NCBI RefSeq assembly: GCF_016859285.1
Contig: NC_053408.1
Location: 12,533,213-12,597,212 of the forward strand
Reading direction: 5' to 3'
Source of the DNA: Xiphias gladius
Lineage: Eukaryota > Chordata > Actinopteri > Istiophoriformes > Xiphiidae
Length of the DNA stretch: 64,000 nucleotides
Shown: piece by piece, positions 30,206-60,691 of the stretch
How positions within the stretch are numbered: the stretch's first letter is position 1
Layout: every line of letters starts with the position of its first letter
Notes under the pieces: model-generated
What the model was told of the DNA's origin: nothing
Databases searched by the model: none
The model's input: only the letters and a program-made list of their open reading frames with translations
Position numbers and translations under genes: made by a program

Positions 30206-32837
30206 TGTCTACTTGTCATTCTTGTTGTAATCCTATATCTGACGTGATACAGACGTGGATTTGTAATTAATCCCCAGCAAATAGCTCTTTGTATATCTGG
30301 TTACCAGTCCCTCAAAGTACTGCGAGGGGACTGTTGTTCCCTCACCTCATATCTGCTGAGAGCAACAGTAGTATGCAGACCCATACTACTGGTGTTCGAT
30401 ACCAAATAGATAGATCAATGATTGTTCAGTGTTTTTCAATCCTACTCCTTTTCACAATGAGAGTTTGTAGTCTGATTTTACTTTATTACAATACTGAAAT
30501 AAAACCTGCAATAAAATAAAAATGACCTCCAATGAACGGCTGTTGTGTAAAGCAGAATAAAAATAAACATTTCTTAATTTTTAAGATGAGTTTGAAAAAT
30601 GTATTGGATTATTTTAAAGTTTCATGGTTATATTGATTATTTTGTCCACATCTGTTCCTATAATTAATTTCATAATGTAATATTTAATATATTACAGTTC
30701 GTCTTATCTTGAACTCTGACATTAACACAGGGACAATACACAATAACCGATGTCACTAAATGTTACACTGCTAGCCAAGAGGCTAATTTTAAACTCTTTC
30801 CTCTTGGCCAGATGTTAAATCAATTATTTTTAAATACTAAAAAGTGTCTTTAAAATGTGCTGGGTCTCTCTTTTGGGGAAAAGGTGTTTGGTCAAATAGT
30901 CAGGATTTTTGAGTTATTGTTTAGCCAATTTAGTGGTTAAATGTAATTTTACAAAATTCTTGTATTCTTGTAAAAGACCTTTAAAAGCTACAAATGGACA
31001 GTTTCTTATTTGAACAAGACTTGGAACAACAGTTTAGTCAAGTAATTTAGCCTGAAAGAGAGAGCGACAGATTTGATATTCAACCTCCAAGCAATAAGCC
31101 TGTGAAAACAATGTAAACTGACATTTGGCTACAGTAATCGCTGTTGTCAGTCTTTCTAATGTCCAGTATGTCTGGATATAACCAGCTGTTATCCACAGGG
31201 AGGCAGTCCTGAGCTCCTTTGACTCCAGGAGTCAGAAGATCCACATAACTCAGGCATAAAAACTTAAGCGCTATGGTTAAGAACATGCTCACTGCTTTAC
31301 ATTTTCCCCAAGGGAACTTTAACATCATGTAAGTTCTTACATAAAATGTAGCAGTTCTGATCTACTGTTGCAGTAATTGCAATCTTTTGTCTAAAATCCC
31401 AAATCCATTACTACATTTTTATCAGTTTAAAGAATCATTTCGTAATGAGCGTAATATTTGCTTTCTATTGCTACACAGGGGCTGTGTTGAAAACTCTGTA
31501 TCTCTCTTTTGCGTTCCTCTTTCTATATTTATCAAAAAACAGGATCGCGTTTCTTTCTTAGGCATTTCTCAGGATCTTTTTGCATTCATTCATCTTCCTG
31601 TCATCAACGCCCTACTTCAAGGCGCTCTGTCCATCACTTTGCCTTCCTTTTACAGGACCGATGAGGTGAGATGTGAAGGGTATAGCTGAGGGGGTTGGGT
31701 TTGAACATAAAAAAAAAAAGCTTTTAAACTTTTTTTTATTAATGGAAATTGATTTTCTGTAATTCTGTCTTGTATTTTTATTGGAATAATTCTTTTTCAA
31801 AACTTAAAAAGTCCAGTAAGGAAAGGTGAAGCCTGAATTCATGATTCCCAGGAAAACATTTATGATGAATTAACAAAAAAGGAAATTCATTGCAAAATTG
31901 TTAACCCATTTATTTCATACCATCCTGGTACAGAAACCATTATTACCTTTACTGAACCTCTAACTATTGTGGTTAAGATTAAAACTGCCAAAGGACAACT
32001 GCTCTGTTATCAGTTGGGGGGGGGTTCAGCGTCATTCTCCTTCAGGAGTACAATCCTCTGTACATTTATAGCAGGTCGATGGAGACTTAAGGTCAACCCG
32101 TGGTCGTCAGAATTTGTCAGTTGCTATGTGGTCTCATCTTCTTACTGCAGCATTTATACAGGATTATGTTTCTAAATGTTGTGTTGGTCAGTGAGTCTCA
32201 TGACACAAATGTGACCGTGGTCCTTGTGTGTGTAGATTTGTTTTATTCAGTACTTTTAGAAAAGGGTTACAAAAAAAAAAAATCAAACTTTGGTCTGTAG
32301 ATTATGGGACCCAGTCCAATTTGTGACTGCAATGTTCACGTCAGTCATAGTAGTACAACCAAGAATAGTGTCTTGGTTAGATAAGAGAACTCAAAATAGA
32401 CAAGACATTAAAGATGTAGCATATTTCCAACAGTTCATCTTTCAGATGATACCAAATACTGTACATACTAGTTCATCCAGCTATGCTGGCATGAAACACT
32501 AAACTGATTAATTTATCACTGCTATTATGAAGCTCCAAAATGATTTTGTTCATGTGCCGACATCACCAAAAAAAAAAAAAAAAAACACCCCTGTCAAAAA
32601 TGGCCAACCTGCCTTGAAAACGTATTTATACGTTCACCGGTAGTTTTATGAAATATCATTGCTCTAATAGATGGAACTGTGCCAGTAACTTTACTGTAAG
32701 GCTGACGGTGCGGTCTACAGTGTTTCTGTATTGAAGACTTGATGATTCTGCCACTGACACTGGACTACTAAATTTAATTTGGTTAGTGTGCATTTAATTA
32801 GTTATTAAGAAAAAAAAATGGCCCTAAAATGAAAGTA

Positions 32838-33335
32838 CTACTAAGCAAGCAAGAACTCAAGTAGAGGTAAAAGTAGTCATCCACCGAGTAAGAGTACTAG
32901 AGTATCTATCGAAAAAACTGCTTTAGAAATTAGTAACTTCATGAGTGAAAAAAAAAGGTAAAGGTAAATAATTGAACATACACTAGTATTTGCATAGTCA
33001 TAATCTCCTGATTAGAAAATTGGTGAAATGTATACCAGCAGAAAAATCCCTGTCTTCATCTCTTTAGTATGATCACAAAATTCCCATGTAAATATTAGGT
33101 AATAGCAATATTATTTAAAAAAAAAAAAAAAAAAAGAAGAACAGATAATGAATATGTAAATATAATGCGATAAAAGGAATTCACCAAAAGTACAGATTTT
33201 TCTCCAAAAATGTATTTGAGTAAGAGTAAAAACTATGCTGCATTGAAACTACCTCAACAAGTACAATTTACTCAAAATGTTACTTGAGTACATGCAACGG
33301 AGTAAATGTGAGTCGTTGCTACCAACCTCCGTAGT
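32838..33335. mobile_element. Decayed interspersed repeat of the AGTAAA/AGTACTT type
   Basis: The segment contains AACTCAAGTAGAGGTAAAAGTA at one end and ACTTGAGTACATGCAACGGAGTAAATG with CTACCAACCTCCGTAG at the other. These phrases recur in a teleost short DNA-element family. It is interrupted by poly(A) and AT-rich DNA and has no open frame. Confidence 0.45.
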
Positions 33336-36300
33336 TCACACTAAAGAAGAAATAACTTCTCAGCAGTCTCAATATAGAAATGCCTCTTAAATTCACTGTA
33401 CGTTAACCGACCTGGGGCAGCTAGTAAGTAAAATCGGAATTTATCTGATCCGGTAAAGCGAGCGTGAGGCTGTGCCTAAGTCTGCAGGCGTTGAGATTCC
33501 CAGTGAAAAGCCTTCGCCTATAAATGAACAACTCCGGCTTCCAAAAATGCAGACCCAGCTAAGTAAATGGCACTCCATCAGTAAAATGAAATCTACTTTT
33601 GATCAACAGGCTCACCTTCCTGTTGGCTCCCCTGTAGCTTATATAGAACGGCCCTAAGTCTGAGGAATGGTGTGAACAACCGGGAACCCTTCGGCTCAAT
33701 GTACCACATAGATACTGATGACACTGTGGAGTCACATGTGTCCTCCAACATCCCACCTTATTTTCTGCCAATAGATGCAAGTTAAGACTTACGAGCCTGA
33801 ACTAAAGGTCCGGCATTCTGAAATAAAAAAGCCGCAAAGCTGTCGCGGTGCCTTGCCCAGCAGCACAGTGTCACCTGCTTTATTTATAACTCACGAGGAA
33901 TTCTGGATTCAGAGACTCAGCTGCCACCTCTATTATTATTAGCTAATGCTGTAACAAGCACCCAGCTAACACTGACGCTGTGGCTCCTTTATCCATTGCC
34001 CTATTGCCGAGCACTAATTACGTCCCCACTGTCAATACCACACATGTCCTGTCTTATTGGAATTTTATGCTGTTGCTCTGTGAACGTTTTGGCGCCATAA
34101 TTTATTTTTGTTATGTGCATAAAAGTTAAGAATTTTCGGCAGACCTGCAGTTTATGGATGCAAGTTAGACTAAGTGCAGTGAAGATGATGCTGCTGCAGT
34201 TTCAACTTTCTGCCCGGAGCCCTGTTGAGTTGAAGAGTGTCATTTTTAGAAAGATGAGTTTTAATCATTATAGTTTGTTACTTTGACGTAAGAGTTACAC
34301 CGCCTCGCTGACAGATTAGTCTGGGTTGTATTTCATAAAGCTAGAGAAATGACAGCGTGTTTATGACTAACGACTGTAAATGAGGGTTCCCTCACTTCAT
34401 TATTCCTCCACAAATGGTCGATACTGATCAGCTGGGCAGCATACAGTGCAGTGAAAAACCCACAGAGTGGGACATTAATGATAATAACCTTCTTTAGTAT
34501 ATATGTCAGTCTTTCCTGGCTCCACGTCTTTTGGTTACAAATGCGGCCTTGTCCCTCTCACTTTGCTTGTGCCATGCAAGTCAGCAGAGACAGACTTAGT
34601 TGCATGAGATAGCTGCGCGTACAGCTGCACCACCGCAGTACTTAACACTTGTACAGAACTGGGAACACGAATAGAGTTCACAAGCAGAGGAGGGATGGCT
34701 TGATGGGTTACGGCGGCACATGGTGAGCCCTCAGCCTGGCACGAAGGCGTGGCATGTTCACGCCACGGTGGGAGATGGAGGCGACGGCTGTCCCAGCTTG
34801 CAGACGTTTACGCTGTAGTAGTCCCTGCACACACAGGCTACTGACACTTCAGTAGGATAGGCAGAGGTGGAAGATGGAGGGGAGAGAGGGAGAAACCTTA
34901 TCCTTCTGGGATATTGAGTTAAATGTCACTGCTCTGCCCTGAGGGAGACACTGACAGGCCGACCCCTATCACAGCCCCCAAATCTCAGAGGTCACAACGG
35001 CTGTACAACAGCTGAGGCCTGGAGAACGGCTGGCTGAAACAGAGATGGGGACAGTGGCAGGACAGAATGAGTGTAAAACTCTTTATCAACATGTCCTGAA
35101 ACAAAAATTAATAAAAAAAAATAAAGCTTGTGCCAAATGTTCGTCCCTTTTACCTGTAGATGTTGGACGAATTGATGATTTACTGTTCAGCTTATCTGTG
35201 AATTCAGCTTATCTACATATTTGGCTGGGGTGTAGATATCTTGCTAACTGTAGTGTGGCTTGAAGGTTTATGAGTTATGAGTCTGCACACTCATCGTCAC
35301 AGACATCATTCTCATACCATTTGAAATGAAAGTGAAATGACGTAAATGTTTATATGATCATATGCGTACACACTCCATACACCTTTGTACACAGCTTTTC
35401 AAAAGATGATTCAGTGGTCTGCATTAAGCTTTCCGCTCTTGTTGGTGGCTGCGCTCGCCTACATCGTGGATAATTTACTGTACCTTTTCGGAACGGAATT
35501 GCCCCTCACCAGCAGGTCAGGGGGCCGAGTCAGTTGGTCACCAGCAGCTGATTGGAAACTTGGAAGCTGCCACAAAAACAAATTCCAATTTTAGAAATTC
35601 TCTGTGGTGGAGCAGCAGAAAAACTTGTTTGTGTTACAAGTAGGCCAATACTGTATATATTGTAAATATGTCCACATACTTATATAGTATATCTAAAGTA
35701 AGTTACTCCACATGTACTGCAAATATCTGAGGTTTGTATATAAATGTACGTATGTAAATGTACATACAAATTTATAAAATCTATATATAATATTTTTTAA
35801 AATTATAATATAGAAATGGATTCCATTTTTTGGGAACACACTCACAAACACAACAAAACAGAAAAATCTTTTATTACTGTACATGCAATATCAATAATCA
35901 TACTTCCATTAATATTGTACAAAGAAATTAGTAAAAGCAGCGTTCTTTTACAAATGTTGAAGAAAACAAACGAGGAATAAATCACATATCAAGTTGAAAA
36001 TAAATCATCCGTGGGAATGATGTTGCATTTAGAATTAAAAGGACATTTCACCGTTCGTTCTTAATTTAAGCGGGGAACTCGAAACCTCACGTTATGGATG
36101 TTCACACTATGATGTGAGTTGTCGAGGTCATGTAACTTGCTATGGTCACAAGGTAGTTGTGAAACTCATCACTTGAACTAAAGTGTAAGTTGTTGTGAAG
36201 TTTAAATAAATAACGATTCCGTAAATACAAAGCTGGATAATAGAGGAGTGAAGTTAGTGGTGTTTGTCAACTATAAAAGATAAAAGAATGTAGAAGTTTG

Positions 36301-36714
36301 GTAGTTAACACTGATATGATAAAAATAAAGTGTGTAAATGATAGTGCTCTAGGAATTATCAAAGATTTGAGGACCAGCCATATTGTTATTATGATGCCCA
36401 TACATAGTAATTGATCTGTGTTCTCCCTGTAGAGGGGCAAGCAAAAACAGGACATTGCAAAAGGTCACATTATTATTTTTATAAACTGTAAAGTCACAAT
36501 TTCAATTGAAATGAACACTGTAGCTTGTCGGTTTGTGCACAACAAACAATTTTTTTCATATAAATGAACCTATCAATTCTTTTCCCAATTAATTGTTTAA
36601 TCATTTAGGCTTTTAAATGTTTTAAATTATAATATATGTCAAAGGTTAACCAGACCCAAAAATTGTTTGTTTGGTGAACACTCAAAAAGCCTGACACTAC
36701 TTGACATGTTTGAT

Positions 36715-36795
36715 TTATTATTATCATTATCATTATTATTGTTGTTATTATTATTGTTGTTGTTTTTGTTTTTGTTGTTGTTTTTGTTTTTTTGA
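36715..36795. repeat. TTA/TTG/TTTTTG simple repeat
   Basis: Low-complexity run of ATT, GTT and TTTTTG units upstream of atp2a1. Expected to be length-variable. Confidence 0.75.
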
Positions 36796-37020
36796 TAATC
36801 AATTAATGTTCTGTCCATTGCCCAAACGATTCAGCACTTATTTAAATTTATGGCAGGTTACAGTGAGTAAACTGTGAACATTAAGTAGCCGTTACTGTAT
36901 GTAAAGACACAGATTGCTTTCTATGGACAAGAGCAGCTGTTTTCTGTTTCCCATAAGCACAATTTGTTTGACCTGATTCGTTTGAATTCGCTGACCATCC
37001 AGTCTCTGATGGTCACTCGC

Positions 37021-37083
37021 CATCGTAGACTGAACGCCACTGTCACTCACAAGTGACAGTGGCGTTCAATATGAAATACGATG
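37021..37083. repeat. Long perfect hairpin
   Basis: Inner arms of 17 bases are perfect complements (TGAACGCCACTGTCACT at 37031-37047, its complement at 37052-37068) with a 4-base loop. Outer arms CATCGTA (37021-37027) and TACGATG (37077-37083) also pair. Beyond these, CTGATGGT near 37004 and ACCATCA near 37099 extend an imperfect palindrome to roughly 110 bases. It has no coding content. It may be a short foldback transposon or a structured RNA. Confidence 0.8.
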
Positions 37084-38660
37084 TGGTAAAATCAATCACC
37101 ATCATAGAGTCTAACCTTACTGATGATCTGGATGACTGACACTGAAAGCAGTTACATTTTTGTTTAGGGGCAGTTTGACCAAAAATAAACTTTGGAGAAT
37201 GCAACTTGTCATGCAATAACTATCAATAAGTGCAATTTTAGGGTAAAGCCTATTTCACACCGAACAGAAATTGATCTTTGACGTAGGCTGCACTGTGACA
37301 CTGCACAACAACATAACCCAGTAATAAATAGATTGCGGCAAAAATGTGCCCTGTAGCTGTCAAAGGTGTTGAGCAGTGACTACTGCTGTTCTTACAGGGA
37401 CACCTGTCAATTTATTGATTAGCAACAGCAACATGAATTCCTGTCTACAGGGGACTCTGCTCCACCCAGCAGCCTGTTTACTGCTGTTAAAACAAACAGT
37501 AAATCAACGGTCTGTGCTCAGCATTATACCATTCAATTTTGGACTGAATTTTCAAGCCAGAATCTAAGTTTTAACTACATGACAACTTCTTGAGGTATTG
37601 TTGTCAGAAATGACAATTTCTCAGGCAAGCAAAGAGAGCCAATAGTAAGTGATCAAATCCTTGATCCTTGAGCTACCATGCAAGTTTATGAATAAAAATG
37701 AAAAAAGACTGAGTTGCGCCATCGAGCCCGAGTATATAAAATAAAAAGAAAAATGTTATTTTCTCTGTTAAACCATGTGGATACTTGCTCTCCTAGAATA
37801 ACAAATTCAATGTGCTGACTCCACCACAAGAGGCCATTGTGCGTCACTGAATGGTGGCTTGTGGCCGGATCGTCTGTCTTACATCTACTCAGGCTGCTCC
37901 ATATCTCCCTGCTGCCTTCCTTTCCTCATAAAAAAAAGAGAAATAAAACTTGATCCTCCTGTAGCTGCAGCCGGGGCTTCTCCTCCGTCATGCGATAGTA
38001 TGACATGCTGGCTATCCTCCTGGCATCCCTGTCCCCCAGCCATCATTCCTCCACTACACGCTTACTTTCTCCTATCATTCCTGTGTCTTACTCAACTACA
38101 TTTATTATCAGGTCTGGTGTCTCTGTTATTATGAGTGGTTGGAGGCTCCATAAAACTTGAGATAAGTGTGCGCATTTTGATGACATTAGATGATTCACTT
38201 CTGTTGCACAAAGTTCTTTTTTCTGGTTTGAGCTTTGTTCCCAGTCATTGAGAACTTCCCGAGTCAACATGTCAACACTCAAATCCTTCATATAAAAATG
38301 CCGGCTAATTCATATACTGAATTATTTGTCTACCATCTCCCTCCTTCTGTGTCTCGCTTCGTGTGTACTTCAGTCCTCTCTCTGGCTTAGCTACCTTCCT
38401 CAGCAGAAACCACTTGAGCCATCACTCAATGCCCCCCATCCCCCCGATGATCTCCTGTCTCAGTCTCTCACCTTCTCCCTTCGTCTTATTCCACTGACTA
38501 TGCATGTTCCAAAAACAGATCTCATTTTCATCCACCGTACGACCCCCCGCTCCAGCCCCTGCACCACCACTCTCCTGCACTACCTCCTTTCCAAATCCAA
38601 GCCTTTTCCTCAGTTCCTGTCCATGTCCACCACCTCACCTCCCCATTGCTCCACCTCGAG

Positions 38661-38689
38661 CCCCCCCCACCACCACCACCACCACCACT
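38661..38689. repeat. (CCA)n microsatellite
   Basis: Run of CCA units after a C-tract, about 70 bases upstream of the atp2a1 TATA box. Its length may vary among individuals. Confidence 0.8.
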
Positions 38690-38737
38690 ATGTCCTCCCA
38701 TGCTGGAATTTGGAGGCGTGTGTCGGTGGGGTGTCCA

Positions 38738-38766
38738 CCAATCCTGAGCCCTTTGGGGGTATAAAA
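38738..38766 (+). promoter_or_regulatory. atp2a1: atp2a1 core promoter: CCAAT and TATA boxes
   Basis: CCAAT at 38738-38742 and TATAAAA at 38760-38766 (context GGGGGTATAAAATCC). A start near 38790 would give a 5' UTR of about 150 bases before the ATG at 38944. A clear TATA box suits a strong tissue-restricted gene, unlike the TATA-less pelo/ppp1ca region. Confidence 0.65.
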
Positions 38767-38943
38767 TCCTGTGCATGTAGGTGCTTATTCGCTCTTTCTG
38801 TCAGTCCAGCACTCCTGAATTGGAGGTTGCCACACTTTTAGGTGAGGGTGGTGGACCAAGGGTGAAACCTGCAGAGAACAACAAAGAAGTAAAAGAGCGC
38901 GGATAGGCACGGTTAGACGGCCAATCCAGTCTATCCAGAAAAG

Positions 38944-50385
<11,442 letters not shown>

Positions 50386-50405
<20 letters not shown>

Positions 50406-50690
50406 AGATGTAGAAGAAGAGGATCTTAAGGGTTGGAGAGAAAGAGGCGGAGAGGAGAGAGGAACATCACAACCAAAGAGGGGAGCCATAGTGAGCCAAC
50501 CAATAAAAGAGAGAGGAGAAAACACAGGAAAATGTACAAAAAAAACCAATAAAAACTCATCAAAATCTAAATAAAAATAGCCTCCATATAAGGAAGGAGA
50601 TTTAATTCAAATGAAGGGAAATATCCCTGTTGATAAAGTATTAAAGTATTTAAGATTTTATTCTAAGAAATAAAGTATGTATTAAAAGTG
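50386..50690 (+). CDS. atp2a1: atp2a1 last exon encoding the charged C-terminal tail
   Basis: When the cassette is skipped, acceptor CTCTACAG joins here and the protein ends TGKEVK, stop at 50403-50405 (996 residues). A second AG three bases on (TACAGCAG) would give SKEVK (995 residues). This parallels the charged extension of mammalian SERCA1b, although the residues differ. The rest is 3' UTR with AATAAA at 50669-50674. Confidence 0.7.
50669..50674 (+). terminator. atp2a1: Poly(A) signal, atp2a1
   Basis: AATAAA about 265 bases after the long-form stop, followed by T-rich sequence. A further AATAAA lies near 51023 and may serve as an alternative. Confidence 0.55.
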
Positions 50691-51323
50691 ATTTTTTTGT
50701 TAAACTTGGATATTCTCGGCTGTTGTGTTTTTGTGTCCTCTGTCCATTTTCATATGATTGACTTTCCAGCTCATTACTTTTATTCTAGTCTTTGTTGCTC
50801 GTGTCTCGTGCAGCCTCCCTGCTTTGGCTGGGCTCTGTACAGTGTGGTGTAGGGTTGCAAAACGACTTCATATGGGCTGAAAAACCACATGCCTCCAGCT
50901 GCCAGCGCTCTCTATAGGCTTCATGTAGTCGGTGGACTCTTGGAGGTCTCATGACATAAAATGGGCATGTCCACTCCATCACAACACTTTTGGTCTTATA
51001 TATTGTTTACGTGATAAGCTGCAATAAAGTGATAATTACAAACTCATGTACTTGTATTGTGGAGCACATTTTTATTGATCCTTTACACATACATTAGGAT
51101 GAGTTTCCTCAGTATCTACACATCATGAGGTTCAGTGATTATACTATTTAAAATCCAGATATGAGAACTGAGTCAGATATTTCTTTTTTGATTAATCGTT
51201 TGTTTTGGTTTTTAGCTAGAGTCAAATTTTCTCACAGTACTTTTGTCTTCTGAGAGCTGCACAGTGTCAGTTCATTGGTCCCCGATTTGCAGCGCTGCGT
51301 CAACTTGTAAAACCCCAAATCCA
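50691..51323. other. Convergent 3' ends of atp2a1 and the sulfotransferase gene
   Basis: Non-coding stretch between the two tail-to-tail genes. AATAAA for the minus-strand sulfotransferase reads as TTTATT at 51071-51076. Short open frames here have no splice or family support. Confidence 0.5.
51071..51076 (-). terminator. Poly(A) signal, sulfotransferase
   Basis: TTTATT on the + strand (AATAAA on the coding strand), about 250 bases after the stop. Confidence 0.5.
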
Positions 51324-57514
<6,191 letters not shown>

Positions 57515-58521
57515 GACTGACACTGTCAAAAGTTTACTTGAGGAAATCAAGAAGTAGAAGCCAAAATGAAACTGTTAAATGATTCAAGCAAGGACTGTAT
57601 GGTGGGTGCTCTGGAATATTCCTTCTCTCTGCTGGCTTTTGGTCCTTTGTCAAATACTCTCAGCTGACTTGCTTTTTTACAAGAGAAATTCCAAGTATCA
57701 GCAAACCTCTTCCTGCTTGATTGTCAGGTCCACAATCCCTGTATATGAATCCTGGTCACACTTTCATTCTCTCTTCTCTGTGTCTTTATCTGCTGGACAG
57801 AAATACAGTTGGATTGGGTCTCTTCTTAATTTCCTCTGCTTTTGAGCCTAAATCCTCTCCAACATCTGAATCCAAATGCAAGAATCTCTGGGCAGGCTCT
57901 CCCAAAAACAATCCCTCCTGTAGCCCAAGCCCTGCGCCTCCGTCACTCTTCTTTTCGTCCTCTTTCTATCTTTGTAAGCAGGCTGTCTGAGTGCTTGTAC
58001 CAGGTTCTTATCACTGAAACTTGCACAGGCAGACTAACACTAAAGTGCCCTTATGTAACATCCCCAGTTACGTATGAATTCCACTTTTGCTCACAATAGT
58101 ATCTTAACTGCTTCCTCTGTAATTTGAGTATTGGGCAGGGCAGGTCTAAAAAGAGCTCTACACACCACATAAAGGCAAACTATAACCACACACAAAGAGT
58201 ACAAAAGAGAAGGATTGCAGGTTTTATCTGATCACGCAACAAATTATTATGTACACCCTTTGTTATTTTAGTCATACCGCTTGCAATTTCTCATTCTTTG
58301 AATTGAATTGGCATGAATTTGTGTCGATATGTCTTACAAATAAAAAATAATCCAACCATTTTTTGTGAGAGACAGAAAATGTGCATACACTCCCCAGCTG
58401 AAACATACCTTTGGAACCAAACTTTTTAAGTCAACAAAATAATGACCTAATTGCAGCAGAAGATTTGCTTGACAAAAATTTGCTATTGTCATTTAAGCTT
58501 GTAAAGAAGATATATATATAT

Positions 58522-58522
<1 letters not shown>

Positions 58523-58565
<43 letters not shown>

Positions 58566-58602
58566 ATGTATATGTATATACACACACACACACACACACA
58601 CA
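58523..58602. repeat. Compound (TG)n...(CA)n microsatellite
   Basis: About 21 TG units (58523-58564), a 16-base AT-rich link, then about 11 CA units (58581-58602). The two runs are complementary and could form a hairpin. Confidence 0.88.
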
Positions 58603-58889
58603 TTTGGATAAATTTAAATCCCACTATACGTATCCAGAGCTCTGTATGCTCTGTTCAGCCAGAAGTAGCTGTTTACAGTTAACATTCCAGGATTCCAACA
58701 CTCAATATCCTGCCAAAGGTAGAAACAATATTTTCATTGAAGGTAAGCTCAGCTTGGCAGTTGCCTGAAACATTTAATGAAGGACAGAATGTGAAGAAAA
58801 TCAGTGGAATAAATTGGAATAACGGTTAAAGCTACCTGGAGGACAATGCTTGAATTTGAAAGCACTGCAAATGCATGCATATTTAATTG

Positions 58890-60370
58890 AAAAGTGAGTT
58901 CCCACCTCCTTTATTCTTACCTCCGAGAGAAACAGGCTTGCAGAATTATCTAAAAAAGTGTTTACAAAGTACTCTCCATTATCTTGACCAGGCCTACACT
59001 AAACTTCTGACAATCATTTTTAAATGGCTGGGTTACACTTTGTTTTCATGGCTGTTTACATGTCTGTTAATGCAGCTCCACCAGAGAGGGCAAGTGGTCA
59101 AATAAGATCCATTAATAAAACAGCAGCATGGAGCCATTAAAGAATAAGACAGAAAGTAAAAAGTGAATGAACTAGAAGTCAAGGCCACATTTGTCTTTTC
59201 CGTCACAGTCACAGCTGTAAAATCTGCATAGAAGCAGAAGGAAACAGGGTGTCGGCGAGCAGTTCACTGTCCGCACCTTCACCTCCCACACACTGTTCAT
59301 GCTGTATAAAGTAAACCTCACAGACAGCTAGCTCTGACCTAATGTGACTAACAGGATATCATAAAATTAAATGTATATATATAGAAAAAAAAAAGAAGAA
59401 AAAGAAATATAATATATATATATACATATATTCAAAATATATATATATAAATATAAATATAAAAAGAAAGAGTGAGTTCCCACCTCTTTTATACTTATCT
59501 CCGAGAGAAACAGGCACGCAGGATTTAACCTTAAGAAAGGTTCATCTTTATCTTTCGTGGCTGTTTACATGTCTGTTAAAACCATTAAATAATTTCTCAT
59601 AATGGAGGTACTGAATGTTCTTTTCTATTAATCATGCAATGACCAGGGGCCACAGCTGCAGAGTGCGAGTTTTACTATAAACTTTTGCAGTCAACCTAGC
59701 AGTTTGTTGTAATGATCAGATGAAAGCTGAGGAGACAAGCTTTTATCCATTTCATTACTGATTTGGCCATATTTTTTTGCAATAAATCTAAACACATGTA
59801 TCCACACTAAAATCCTTTGAAATCAGTGATTTAAGGACTCAAACATTCAGTTCCTTTTGTAGCCGAAGGACCATATGTTTTTCTCTCATCTGGGAGCTCT
59901 CCAATACCACCACCATTCCTCCTTTAGCTAGTGTGCAGCTCCAACAGAGAAGGCAAGCAGTCAGGAAAGATCCATTAATAAAACAGCATGGAGCCATTAA
60001 AGATTAAGACAGAGAGCAATAGTGAATGAACAAGAGGTTAAAGCCACATTTGTCTTTTTCCCCCACAGTCACTGCTGTAAAATCTGCATAGATGCAGAAG
60101 GAAACAGGGTTTTTAAATGGTTGGGTTAAACTTTGTCTTTCTTGGCTGTTTACATGTCCTTTAAAACCATTAAATTAATTCTCCTAGTGGAGGTACTGAG
60201 TGTTCTAGTGGTCATGCAACCACCAGGGTCCACAATTGCAGAGTGTGAGTTTTACAACTACACACTGTATAAATCCTTTGACACACTTTTACAGTCAACA
60301 TAGCATTTTGTTGTAATGATCAGAAAAAAGCTGAGGACTTGAGCTTTTATCCATTTCATAACTGTTATGT
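58890..60370 (+). repeat. Decayed, rearranged tandem duplication
   Basis: Blocks recur in shifted order: GAGTTCCCACCTC...CCGAGAGAAACAGGC at 58895 and 59473; GATCCATTAATAAAACAGC...CATGGAGCCATTAAAG at about 59106 and 59969, continuing into GTAAAATCTGCATAGA near 59216 and 60074; GGCTGTTTACATGTC near 59050, 59560 and 60143; TTTGTTGTAATGATCAGA near 59703 and 60307. Spacings of about 580 and 860 bases point to at least two rounds of local duplication with later loss. No open frame. Confidence 0.7.
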
Positions 60371-60691
60371 CTTTATTTATTGTCCTGTGGGGTATAACAC
60401 AAAGTTTGTCTTTGATCTCCTCTTCATTCCTTGTGGTAATCTCCAAAATCTGAATCTGAGAACAAAATCTTACAATGAATTCTCCCAGTGACAATCTTTC
60501 CTCAACTCCCAGTTAAGGTTTTAAGGTCCCAGTAAGGGCCTCATCCGCTCTAAAGGTGGCCCCGATGCCCTCTTTTTATCTTGTTGACCTGGCTGTAAAT
60601 GTTTAAGTTTAGGGGACACAAATAGTTTACAGAATGGAGTTTACAAATTAACTTGTGTTCACAGCACTGTGCTCAGTTTTCTGCCACAACT

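Larger units (their letters stand above)
30206..38759. other. Intergenic region between ppp1ca and atp2a1
   Basis: About 8.5 kb without a recognisable gene. Open frames are short and lack splice support or family motifs. It contains an AGTACTT-type repeat (32838-33335), a strong hairpin (37021-37083), a TTA/TTG simple repeat (about 36715-36795) and several poly(A) runs. The 33350-35050 stretch is less AT-rich, with CAGCTG E-boxes near 34623 and 35009. It could hold muscle control elements for atp2a1, but nothing proves this. Confidence 0.5.

Noticed and set aside
33472-33657. A 61-codon frame in the intergenic region
   Set aside because: No recognisable motif, no convincing splice sites, and no repeat or gene partner nearby.
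37021-37083. Hairpin as a microRNA gene
   Set aside because: The perfect stem with a 4-base loop is unlike typical metazoan precursors, which have bulges and larger loops. Without small-RNA data I keep it as an unexplained hairpin.
38326-38841. A 171-codon open frame upstream of atp2a1
   Set aside because: It is pyrimidine-rich with His and Pro runs from the CCA repeat, crosses the TATA box, and matches no family I know.
59370-59470. AT-rich stretch as a possible origin or matrix attachment site
   Set aside because: It is simple TA/A-rich sequence of a kind common in fish intergenic DNA, with nothing specific to support a function.
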